NCBI GenBank assembly: GCA_900550165.1
Contig: URQY01000040.1
Location: 1-12,202, forward strand
DNA length: 12,202 nucleotides
Reading direction: 5' to 3'
DNA from: an uncultured Eubacteriales bacterium
GTDB taxonomy: Bacteria; Bacillota; Clostridia; Oscillospirales; Oscillospiraceae
Shown here: piece after piece, positions 7,469 through 12,202 of the stretch
Position numbering within the stretch: the first letter of the stretch is position 1
Layout of the letters: the number at the start of each line of letters is the position of its first letter
Notes under the pieces: generated by a model
Database searches by the model: none
Told to the model about the DNA's origin: nothing
What the model saw: only the letters and a program-made list of their open reading frames with translations
Translations under genes and position numbers: made by a program

Positions 7469-7489
7469 AGCGGAGGACTGACCTCCGCT
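7469..7489. other. Hairpin without T-run, just before the yigZ terminator
   Basis: AGCGGAGG (7469-7476) pairs perfectly with CCTCCGCT (7482-7489) around a 5-nt loop. No T-run follows on either strand, so it is not an intrinsic terminator alone. It may protect the 3' end of the mRNA, or simply precede the real terminator 31 nt on. Confidence 0.5.
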
Positions 7490-7519
7490 CGCACGGAAAG
7501 AGATAAAGCGGATAAAGAG

Positions 7520-7553
7520 AAAAGGAACGCACTCAAATGAGTGCGTTCCTTTT
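7520..7553. terminator. Bidirectional intrinsic terminator between yigZ and the small four-Cys gene
   Basis: A perfect 15-bp stem (7520-7534 with 7539-7553) closes an AAAT loop. AAAA at one end and TTTT at the other give U-runs in both directions. It ends the hflX operon on the plus strand and the obgE operon on the minus strand, whose last stop codon is 10 nt away. Confidence 0.92.
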
Positions 7554-7562
7554 TGATAGAAG

Positions 7563-7742
7563 TCACTGCTTTCCGGCGAGGTAGTAGTCGCTCTGCCCCG
7601 GATGGTAGAAGGGGCAGGCGGTCAGCTTGCCGCGCAGGAACGATGACATCTCGTCCTCGTCGAGTTGCTCGTCACAGTAGTAGCTGTCGGACTCTTCATC
7701 GTAGCTGTAATAAACGCAGTCCTCGCACAGGCTGATGGACAT
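7563..7742 (-). CDS. Small four-cysteine protein, probable zinc-binding, DUF6472-like
   Basis: This 59-residue acidic protein has four cysteines, C6 and C9 (CEDC) with C23 and C43, in a spacing that suggests one zinc site. The stretch CEDCVYYSYDEESDSYYC followed by LDEDEM resembles small Clostridia proteins I recall as DUF6472; that name is from memory. No function is known to me. The ATG at 7740-7742 is chosen because GGGAG lies 8 nt upstream. A TTG five codons earlier falls inside that ribosome binding site, and an ATG at 7748-7750 is out of frame. It starts 21 nt after the obgE stop with no terminator between, so it is almost certainly co-transcribed with obgE. Confidence 0.82.
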   Translation of the reverse strand: MSISLCEDCVYYSYDEESDSYYCDEQLDEDEMSSFLRGKLTACPFYHPGQSDYYLAGKQ

Positions 7743-7763
7743 GAGATCATCTCCCAAAAGAAA

Positions 7764-9044
7764 TTAGTGCTGATACTCAAATTCGAGCTCGTACATACTG
7801 ACGATATCGCCGTCCCGGATGCCGAGATCCTCAAGCTGCTGGAAAACGCCGTTTTCGCGCAGCATCTTGTCGAAGAACATCCGGCTCTCATAATCGCCGA
7901 AGTTGACATTGCTCATCAGGCGCTCGAGCCACTTGCCTTCGACAATGTAGGTGTTGTCCTCGACGGTGATCTTGAGCGGCTCGCTCGCGTCGATCTTGAC
8001 GGGCTTGGGGACATACTCGGACTCGTAGACTGTGACGGGCGGGAGCGAGGAGAGCTTTTCGGCGATCTTGAGCACGAGCTCGCGCGTGCCGGTGTGCGAC
8101 GCGGCGGAAAGCGCGAAGAGGGGATAGCCCATCGGCTCGACGTGTGCGCGCAGCTTTTCAAGAAGGGACGCATCCTCCATGATGTCGGTCTTGTTGGCGA
8201 CAACGATCTGCGGGCGGGTGGCGAGATCGGGCGAGTACTGCGAGAGCTCTGCGTTGATGGCGTCGAAATCCTCGATCGGATCGCGGCCCTCGCTGCCGGA
8301 GACGTCGACCACGTGGACGAGCAGACGGCAGCGGTCGATGTGGCGCAGGAAGTCGTGGCCGAGGCCCGCGCCCTCGGCCGCACCCTCGATGATGCCGGGG
8401 ATGTCCGCCATGACGAAGGAAACGCCCTCGTCAACGTACACGACGCCGAGGTTGGGGTAGAGCGTGGTAAAGTGGTAGTTGGCGATCTTGGGACGCGCCT
8501 TCGACACGACGGAAAGGAGCGTCGACTTGCCGACGTTCGGGAAGCCGATCAAGCCGACGTCCGCGAGCAGCTTCAGCTCGAGCACGACGTCGTGCTCCTC
8601 ACCCTCAAGACCGGATTTGGCAAAGCGGGGCGCCTGACGCGTCGGCGTTGCGAAATGCGCGTTGCCCCAGCCGCCCTTGCCGCCGCGGCAGAGAATGAAC
8701 GGCTCGGAGTCGGACATATCCTTGATGATCTCGTTCGATTCCGCGTCGCGCACGACGGTGCCGCGCGGCACGCGGATCGTGAGATCCTTGCCCTGCTTGC
8801 CGAACTTGCGCGCGCCCTGACCGTCCATGCCGTTGTCGGCGACGTATTTGCGCTTGTAGCGAAAGTCCATCAGCGTGGACATGTTGTCGTCGACAACGAG
8901 GACGATGTTGCCGCCGTTGCCGCCGTCACCGCCGTCGGGGCCGCCCGCGGAGACGTACTTTTCGCGGTGGAACGCCACCGCGCCGTTGCCGCCCTTGCCC
9001 GCGCGGCAGAAGATGCGCGCCTTATCAATAAAAGATGCTGCCAT
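7764..9044 (-). CDS. obgE: Obg-family GTPase ObgE/CgtA
   Basis: ObgE is an essential GTPase that binds the 50S subunit, assists its late assembly and links it to (p)ppGpp and growth control. The 426 residues have the expected three parts. The glycine-rich Obg domain (1 to about 158) includes FCRAGKGGNG and the GGPDGGDGGNGGN repeat. The G domain follows, with GFPNVGKST (167-175), TTLYPNLG, DIPG and NKTD. The C-terminal OCT domain contains WLERLMSNVNFGDYESRMFF and is of the Firmicutes type. The start at 9042-9044 follows a near-perfect AAGGAGGTG; the frame is open far upstream, but that part has no ribosome binding site and crosses the promoter. It has its own promoter and is followed by the small four-Cys gene. 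In Bacillus, obg sits directly after rplU-ysxB-rpmA; here other genes separate them. Confidence 0.97.
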   Translation of the reverse strand: MAASFIDKARIFCRAGKGGNGAVAFHREKYVSAGGPDGGDGGNGGNIVLVVDDNMSTLMDFRYKRKYVADNGMDGQGARKFGKQGKDLTIRVPRGTVVRDAESNEIIKDMSDSEPFILCRGGKGGWGNAHFATPTRQAPRFAKSGLEGEEHDVVLELKLLADVGLIGFPNVGKSTLLSVVSKARPKIANYHFTTLYPNLGVVYVDEGVSFVMADIPGIIEGAAEGAGLGHDFLRHIDRCRLLVHVVDVSGSEGRDPIEDFDAINAELSQYSPDLATRPQIVVANKTDIMEDASLLEKLRAHVEPMGYPLFALSAASHTGTRELVLKIAEKLSSLPPVTVYESEYVPKPVKIDASEPLKITVEDNTYIVEGKWLERLMSNVNFGDYESRMFFDKMLRENGVFQQLEDLGIRDGDIVSMYELEFEYQH

Positions 9045-9083
9045 GTTGGCACCTCCTTGGATTCTTGTTATTCCTGAACAATT

Positions 9084-9112
9084 AGTGTATCCGTTTTTTG
9101 GCGATTCGTCAA
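9084..9112 (-). promoter_or_regulatory. Sigma-A promoter for obgE
   Basis: On the minus strand TTGACG (9107-9112) and TACACT (9084-9089) are separated by exactly 17 bp. Upstream of the -35, at 9113-9153, A-tracts resemble an UP element. The leader would be about 33 nt before the AAGGAGGTG. Confidence 0.78.
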
Positions 9113-9147
9113 GAAAAACGGAACGTTTCACAAAAAAGAAAAAATCG

Positions 9148-9168
9148 AAAAAAGTTGGGAACTTTTTT
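9148..9168. other. A+T-rich perfect inverted repeat between obgE and the lipoprotein gene
   Basis: AAAAAAGTT and AACTTTTTT form a 9-bp inverted repeat around GGG. It overlaps the candidate ECF -35 of the lipoprotein gene and sits in the A-tract region upstream of the obgE promoter. It could be a regulator site or chance symmetry; the stem is too A+T-rich for a strong terminator. Confidence 0.4.
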
Positions 9169-9183
9169 GTGCTCCCTTTCGTC
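9158..9183 (+). promoter_or_regulatory. Candidate ECF-sigma promoter for the lipoprotein gene
   Basis: GGAACTTTTTT (from 9158) resembles the AAC-plus-T-run -35 of ECF sigma factors. CGTC (9180-9183) lies 17 nt after GGAAC and resembles their -10. Transcription would start near 9190, leaving a leader of about 30 nt that just contains the AAAGGA ribosome binding site. I see no good sigma-A promoter on this strand here. Confidence 0.45.
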
Positions 9184-9219
9184 AAAGGAAAAGACACAAC
9201 GGGAAAGGAAGCGGAAACC

Positions 9220-10047
9220 TTGAAAAGACTGCTTGCATTGATGATGGTCGTCGCCGTAACGGCGGCGCTTTTGGCCTGCACGAAGGGCGGGCGCGATAAC
9301 GAAGACGGAAATGACACGCCCAATCCTGAGCCGCAGTACGCCGGCGCGGACACGATGACGCTGCGCGTCGTGGGCGACGGTGAAAACGGTACACTCATTT
9401 TAGCGGGAGAGACGGAGGTCTACGCCCTGCCGCTCGAAGGCGTGACGCTGTACTTAGACGGCGGCAGTGTGTCCGCTTCCGAGATCGAAAGCGGCATGAG
9501 CGCCGAGGTCTGGTACACCGGCGGCGTGCAGGAGACATATCCTGCGAAGTTTTCGCAGGTGGTGGCCGTGTCGCTCTCGCGTGAGGACGATGTACAGCGT
9601 GACCTCTGCGGCCTCTACTTGCAGGTGCTTGAGGACCTGTGGAACACGGACGACGGGCTCAACGGCGGCGCGGAGGTCGTGAGCGTCGATCTGAGCAAGG
9701 CACCCGGTGGACTGACCGCGGGCGAGAAGGCGGCAATCGCCTATGTGTTCGCACAGAAGCACGGCGTGCAGGGCCTGACGATGACGTTCGACGAGCTGCG
9801 CGAGGAGGGGTACCTCATGGGCGAAAAGCTGGAGGGCGGCAGTACGGCCTATTCGTTCACGAACGGTCTGCTCTTCACCATCACGCCCGATGAAAGCACG
9901 GAGGGGGAGAGCTTTTCGCTGCCGGTGGTCTGCTTCAGCGCTGAAAAGTGGCGTTCGCCGCTCGGCGCGTATTACTTTACGAAGTGTACGGCCTCCCGCG
10001 GCGATAACGGCTGGGAATACACCGTCGGCGCGGAAGCGATCGCTTAA
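9220..10047 (+). CDS. Predicted lipoprotein of unknown function (TTG start)
   Basis: This 275-residue protein begins with a classic lipoprotein signal: KR at 2-3, a hydrophobic core to residue 18, and a lipobox LLAC with the lipidated cysteine at 20. A short Gly/Asp/Asn-rich linker follows (TKGGRDNEDGNDTPNPEP). Export and anchoring to the outer face of the membrane are therefore likely. The mature part, about 255 residues, is acidic and beta-rich in its first half (LRVVGDGENGTLILAGETEVYALPL is one strand-rich stretch, split by turns). I do not recognise the domain. The start is TTG at 9220-9222, chosen because AAAGGA lies 10 nt upstream and it restores the charged signal-peptide N-terminus; the first ATG (9241) would remove KR. 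It is divergent from obgE and converges on the HAD gene with a one-base gap. Confidence 0.83.
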   Translation: MKRLLALMMVVAVTAALLACTKGGRDNEDGNDTPNPEPQYAGADTMTLRVVGDGENGTLILAGETEVYALPLEGVTLYLDGGSVSASEIESGMSAEVWYTGGVQETYPAKFSQVVAVSLSREDDVQRDLCGLYLQVLEDLWNTDDGLNGGAEVVSVDLSKAPGGLTAGEKAAIAYVFAQKHGVQGLTMTFDELREEGYLMGEKLEGGSTAYSFTNGLLFTITPDESTEGESFSLPVVCFSAEKWRSPLGAYYFTKCTASRGDNGWEYTVGAEAIA

Positions 10048-10048
10048 A

Positions 10049-10726
10049 TTACAGCAGGTTCTTTAATTTGAGCAGCGAATCGACGATCTGGTCGGCCTCG
10101 CAGCGCTCCGGAACGGGGCGGTGCGTGTGGTTGTACCAGATCGTTTTCATGCCCGCGTTTTTGCCGCCGGTGATGTCGGCGGTCAGCGAGTCGCCGATCA
10201 TCATGCACTCGTCTGCGGCAACATCGGGAAGAAAAGCGCGGCATGCATCGAAAAACGCCTTTTCGGGCTTGCGGTAGCCGAGTGACTCTGAAACGAACAC
10301 ATGGTCAAAATAGGGGAGAAGCCCCGCCATTTCAAGCCGGTTGAGCTGTTGGTCGTGAAAGGCGTTGCTCGCCGCGCAGAGGATATATTTTTTCTTGAGG
10401 TAGCGGCAGATCTCGTCCGCGCCGTCGACTGGGATGGCCGTCTCGTAGAGAAGGTCCAAAAACCGCTTTTCAAACGCGGCGCCGTCAGCCTGGATGCCGA
10501 GAGCATCGAAGATGCGGTTCCAGCGGAACTGAAAAAGCTGCTGCGTTGTGAGCTCGCCGCGCTCGATCATGAGCCAGAGGCCGTCATTGATGCGCGTGAA
10601 CGTCGCGTAAGTGGAATCGTCATAGGGGAGACCCCATTCAGCAAAGCCGATGCGCATGGCCTGCTCGGCGCATTTGCCGAAGTCGAGCAGCGTGTCGTCG
10701 ATATCCATCAAAACTGCCTTGAGCAT
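10049..10726 (-). CDS. HAD-superfamily hydrolase, YjjG-like nucleotidase
   Basis: This 225-residue protein is a HAD phosphohydrolase with all four motifs. Motif I is DIDDT with nucleophile D8 and acid D10, motif II has S120 (CAASNA), motif III has K153 (YRKPEK) and motif IV is GDSLTADI with D179 and D184. The DTLLDF start and the helical cap with NDGLWLMIERGELT resemble the YjjG group, which dephosphorylates (often non-canonical) pyrimidine nucleoside monophosphates. The substrate is inferred from resemblance. The ATG at 10724-10726 follows AGGAGG at 9 nt. The frame is open another 24 codons upstream, but that part reads through the rpmA terminator hairpin. It lies 72 nt after rpmA and its stop is one base from the stop of the convergent lipoprotein gene. 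A phosphoglycolate phosphatase-like role is possible but less likely. Confidence 0.9.
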   Translation of the reverse strand: MLKAVLMDIDDTLLDFGKCAEQAMRIGFAEWGLPYDDSTYATFTRINDGLWLMIERGELTTQQLFQFRWNRIFDALGIQADGAAFEKRFLDLLYETAIPVDGADEICRYLKKKYILCAASNAFHDQQLNRLEMAGLLPYFDHVFVSESLGYRKPEKAFFDACRAFLPDVAADECMMIGDSLTADITGGKNAGMKTIWYNHTHRPVPERCEADQIVDSLLKLKNLL

Positions 10727-10750
10727 GAAAAGTGACCTCCTGCGGAAAAG

Positions 10751-10788
10751 ATAAAGAAAAGAGCCCCGAGCATTCGCTCGAGGCTCTT
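10751..10788 (-). terminator. Intrinsic terminator of the rplU-prp-rpmA operon
   Basis: On the minus strand, AAGAGCC and CGAGC pair with GCTCG and GGCTCTT (10776-10788 with 10759-10771). There is one mismatch and a 4-nt loop, and TTTTCTTTAT follows. It begins 11 nt after the rpmA stop and should end most transcripts before the HAD gene. Confidence 0.85.
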
Positions 10789-10798
10789 CATTGTGCAA

Positions 10799-11080
10799 TT
10801 ACTCAGCGGGGTAAACAGAAGCCTGCTTACGATCCTTGCCGAGACGCTCGAAACGGAGCACGCCGCTCTCCTTGGCGTAGAGAGTATCGTCAGAGCCGAT
10901 ACCGACGTTGACGCCCGGATGGATGTGGGTGCCGCGCTGGCGCACAAGAATGTTGCCGGCGAGAACGAACTGACCGTCAGCGCGCTTGGGGCCAAGGCGC
11001 TTGGCGTTAGAGTCGCGGCCGTTCTTCGTGGAGCCGCCGCCCTTCTTGTGGGCGAAAAACTGAAGACCGATGTTCAGCAT
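10799..11080 (-). CDS. rpmA: 50S ribosomal protein L27 with cleavable N-terminal extension
   Basis: This 93-residue protein is ribosomal protein L27 (bL27), whose N-terminus reaches the peptidyl transferase centre. The core AHKKGGGSTKNGRDSNAKRLG is diagnostic in pattern (from residue 10). Residues 1-9, MLNIGLQFF, are the Firmicutes-type extension that Prp removes, by family knowledge between F9 and A10, so that the mature protein starts AHKKG. The following IHPGVNVGIGSDDTLYA stretch and the length also fit. The start at 11078-11080 has AAAGGA about 12 nt upstream. It is the third gene of rplU-prp-rpmA, with a terminator 11 nt downstream. Confidence 0.98.
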   Translation of the reverse strand: MLNIGLQFFAHKKGGGSTKNGRDSNAKRLGPKRADGQFVLAGNILVRQRGTHIHPGVNVGIGSDDTLYAKESGVLRFERLGKDRKQASVYPAE

Positions 11081-11123
11081 GGTGATTTGCCATCCTTTCT
11101 GTAAGATGATCGGAACAGGGGGC

Positions 11124-11453
11124 TTACGCCTCCATGACTTCGATATTGTCCGGATATTCGCTGTGCAGCTCGGAAAAGAGCAGCATCAAACCCGTTAAAA
11201 GAGCCTGACAGGTGCTCTCGTTCGTGGCGGACAGACCGCCGGGGAGCCGGAATTCCACAGCGCCGGAGCGTTCATGGACCTTGACGGAAGCGGCGAGGCC
11301 TAAAACATCGTTCACGGTGCTTTCCACAAGGCGGACCGCACTTGTGACTGCCGCGCAGACGATATCGCTGCCCTCTTCGCTGTAACCGCTGTGGCCCTTG
11401 GCATCAAAACCGATGATGCGCTTCCCCTCAGTGAGGAATGTAACAGTGGTCAT
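11124..11453 (-). CDS. prp: Ribosomal-processing cysteine protease Prp
   Basis: Prp (YsxB family) is the cysteine protease that removes the N-terminal extension of L27 in Firmicutes and relatives, a step shown to be essential in Staphylococcus aureus. The 109 residues contain the signature GHSGYSEEGSDIVCAAVTSA (20-39), with the catalytic His (H21) and Cys (C33) and conserved Asp (D30) in place. The C-terminal part is a short amphipathic helix-rich stretch, as usual. Its position between rplU and rpmA is the standard Firmicutes order and places the protease beside its substrate gene. The ATG lies only 3 nt after the rplU stop, with a poor ribosome binding site of its own, so translation is probably coupled to rplU. 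The gap to rpmA is 43 nt. Confidence 0.96.
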   Translation of the reverse strand: MTTVTFLTEGKRIIGFDAKGHSGYSEEGSDIVCAAVTSAVRLVESTVNDVLGLAASVKVHERSGAVEFRLPGGLSATNESTCQALLTGLMLLFSELHSEYPDNIEVMEA

Positions 11454-11456
11454 GCC

Positions 11457-11768
11457 TTAGACGGAGATCTTGCCGATCTCAACCTTGGTATAAGGCTGAC
11501 GATGACCCTGACGCTTGTGATAGCCCTTCTTGGCCTTGTACTTGTAGACACGGACCTTCTTGCCCTTGCCGTTCTTAACGACAGTGGCCTCCACCTTCGC
11601 GCCCTCCACCACGGGAGTGCCGAACTTGGTGTTTTCGCCGTCGACGATCGCCAGAACCTGATCGAAGGTAACGGCGTCGCCCGCCTCGACGGGGAGCTTC
11701 TCGATGAACAGGGTGTCGCCCTCGTTCACGACATACTGCTTACCGCCGGTAACGATGATCGCTTGCAT
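11457..11768 (-). CDS. rplU: 50S ribosomal protein L21
   Basis: This 103-residue protein is ribosomal protein L21 (bL21), a 23S rRNA-binding protein of the large subunit. The N-terminus MQAIIVTGGKQYVV and the C-terminal segment around KKGYHKRQGHRQPYTKVEI are family hallmarks, and the length is standard. The frame can be extended three codons to a GTG at 11775-11777, but that GTG lies inside the ribosome binding site AAAGAGGTG (11775-11783). The ATG at 11766-11768, 6 nt further on, is therefore the start and gives the usual N-terminus. It is the first gene of rplU-prp-rpmA, driven by a strong promoter about 100 nt upstream with a structured leader between. Confidence 0.98.
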   Translation of the reverse strand: MQAIIVTGGKQYVVNEGDTLFIEKLPVEAGDAVTFDQVLAIVDGENTKFGTPVVEGAKVEATVVKNGKGKKVRVYKYKAKKGYHKRQGHRQPYTKVEIGKISV

Positions 11769-11862
11769 TGCTTGCACCTCTTTCCTTAATTACGGACTCG
11801 CTGTCGGGGGCGTTCGAAAAGTCTCGAAACCTTCCGAAACTTTGTGCCCATTCAAAGCGGCT
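11769..11862 (-). ncRNA. Candidate L21 leader (rplU 5' untranslated region)
   Basis: About 93 nt separate the predicted transcription start from rplU, much more than a simple ribosome binding site needs. Many Firmicutes carry an autoregulatory L21 leader here (Rfam L21_leader). On the minus strand, CTTTG and CAAAG can pair near the 5' end, and TTCGA and TCGAA can pair in the middle. Three 10-nt units containing TTTCG (11811-11840) follow each other directly. I infer a leader from position and structure, and could not match the family consensus. Confidence 0.45.
11811..11840. repeat. Three imperfect 10-nt tandem repeats in the rplU leader
   Basis: On the plus strand the units are CGTTCGAAAA, GTCTCGAAAC and CTTCCGAAAC, sharing CGAAA at the same place in each. 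On the transcribed strand each unit begins KTTTCG. They lie wholly inside the rplU leader. Confidence 0.55.
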
Positions 11863-11867
11863 GTTCA

Positions 11868-11896
11868 AGTATAACTTCTGACTTTGAAAAAGTCAA
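11868..11896 (-). promoter_or_regulatory. Strong sigma-A promoter for rplU-prp-rpmA
   Basis: On the minus strand TTGACT (11891-11896) and TATACT (11868-11873) are each one base from consensus and are spaced exactly 17 bp. A and T tracts upstream of the -35 (11897-11930) resemble an UP element, as expected for a ribosomal protein operon. Confidence 0.85.
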
Positions 11897-12202
11897 TAGA
11901 TTTTTGAAAAATTCTCCGCGTTTTTCCCGCACGCCGCGCGGGGGAGGAGGGGCAGCGCCGACGGCGCTGCTGGCAGTCGGGCGCTTGAAGAGCTGCGCAG
12001 CCTGCGGAATCGGGTGCCTGCTGTTTTTTGTATCTATACGATTTGACTTTCTCCTATCCCCGCTGCCGCTCTTCCTGCGTGTCGGCAGCCTTCCGCAATT
12101 TCCGTCTACTTTGGATTTCATCTGACTTGCAGGTGCCTGCCAAGGCGCGGCATTGCTTCGCTCGCCGCGTTTGTTGGCACTATCGGCAGAAGGTGATTAC
12201 AC
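11897..12202. other. Apparently non-coding spacer with GC-rich hairpins, upstream of the rplU promoter
   Basis: I find no credible gene in this stretch of about 300 bases. It holds a perfect 8-bp hairpin, GCAGCGCC/GGCGCTGC, at 11952-11970. It also holds a 10-bp palindrome, GCTGCGCAGC, at 11992-12001, and a longer interrupted hairpin near the right edge at 12138-12179. GGTGCCTGC occurs twice (12013-12021 and 12132-12140). A minus-strand frame of 89 codons crosses it but also crosses the rplU promoter, has no ribosome binding site that I can see, and reads as low-complexity basic sequence. Confidence 0.6.
12138..12179. repeat. Long interrupted inverted repeat near the right edge
   Basis: TGCCAA (12138-12143) pairs with TTGGCA (12174-12179), and CGCGGC (12146-12151) pairs with GCCGCG (12164-12169). 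Short internal bulges separate the two helices, and a 12-nt loop contains GCTTCGC. The form resembles dispersed intergenic palindromic repeats or a small RNA stem; there is no T-run to make it a terminator. Confidence 0.5.

Noticed and set aside
6787..7566. Open frame on the minus strand opposite yigZ
   Set aside because: It crosses the bidirectional terminator, has no motif, and the YigZ signatures are intact on the other strand.
7665..9077. Long open frame on the plus strand (about 470 codons) opposite obgE
   Set aside because: The minus strand encodes an unmistakable ObgE with all GTPase motifs. The plus frame is low-complexity and would run across the obgE promoter.
9148..9168. A+T-rich inverted repeat considered as an intrinsic terminator
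   Set aside because: The stem is nearly all A-T pairs and no plus-strand gene ends before it. Its place between two divergent promoters suits an operator or chance better.
11852..12121. Possible 89-codon basic protein on the minus strand upstream of rplU
   Set aside because: It runs through the rplU promoter, shows no ribosome binding site that I can see, and has a Ser/Arg/Lys/Pro-rich composition with no domain.
1..12202. Mobile element, phage, CRISPR or defence system
   Set aside because: No transposase, integrase, direct-repeat array, toxin-antitoxin pair or defence protein could be read on either strand. Gene content is housekeeping throughout.

Overview
The window reads as ordinary chromosomal DNA of a fairly GC-rich member of the Clostridia, most likely an Oscillospiraceae/Ruminococcaceae-type gut Firmicute. 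The evidence is an AddA-type (not RecB) recombination nuclease, an L27 protein with the cleavable Firmicutes N-terminal extension plus its Prp protease, strong AGGAGG ribosome binding sites, sigma-A-like promoters, and a small four-cysteine protein of a type I associate with Clostridia. No mobile element, CRISPR array, tRNA or rRNA is visible. The species assignment is inference.

Layout, left to right. (1) The 3' half of addA (+) ends at a strong bidirectional terminator shared with the convergent azlC-azlD pair (-), a branched-chain amino acid exporter. (2) A divergent promoter region separates azlC from rpmE (+, ribosomal protein L31, zinc form), which has its own terminator. (3) A gene on the minus strand encodes a membrane-anchored XRE-type regulator with a large extracytoplasmic domain. 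Its upstream region, which carries a perfect palindrome, is shared with hflX. (4) hflX, a GNAT acetyltransferase gene and a yigZ-family gene form a tightly packed plus-strand operon ending in a bidirectional terminator. (5) On the minus strand, obgE is followed by a small four-cysteine protein gene. Divergent from obgE is a lipoprotein gene (+) with a TTG start and a candidate ECF-sigma promoter. (6) On the minus strand, rplU-prp-rpmA (L21, the L27-processing protease, L27) has a strong promoter and a structured leader of about 93 nt. A HAD phosphatase gene follows, after the rpmA terminator. (7) The last 300 bases or so, upstream of the rplU promoter, look non-coding and hold GC-rich hairpins.

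Translation and ribosome biology dominate: L31, HflX, ObgE, L21, Prp, L27 and the YigZ/IMPACT-like protein. I found no convincing new multi-gene system. The points most worth a second look are the transmembrane XRE regulator and its palindrome, the possible ECF-controlled lipoprotein, the rplU leader with three 10-nt repeats, and the hairpin-bearing spacer at the right edge.
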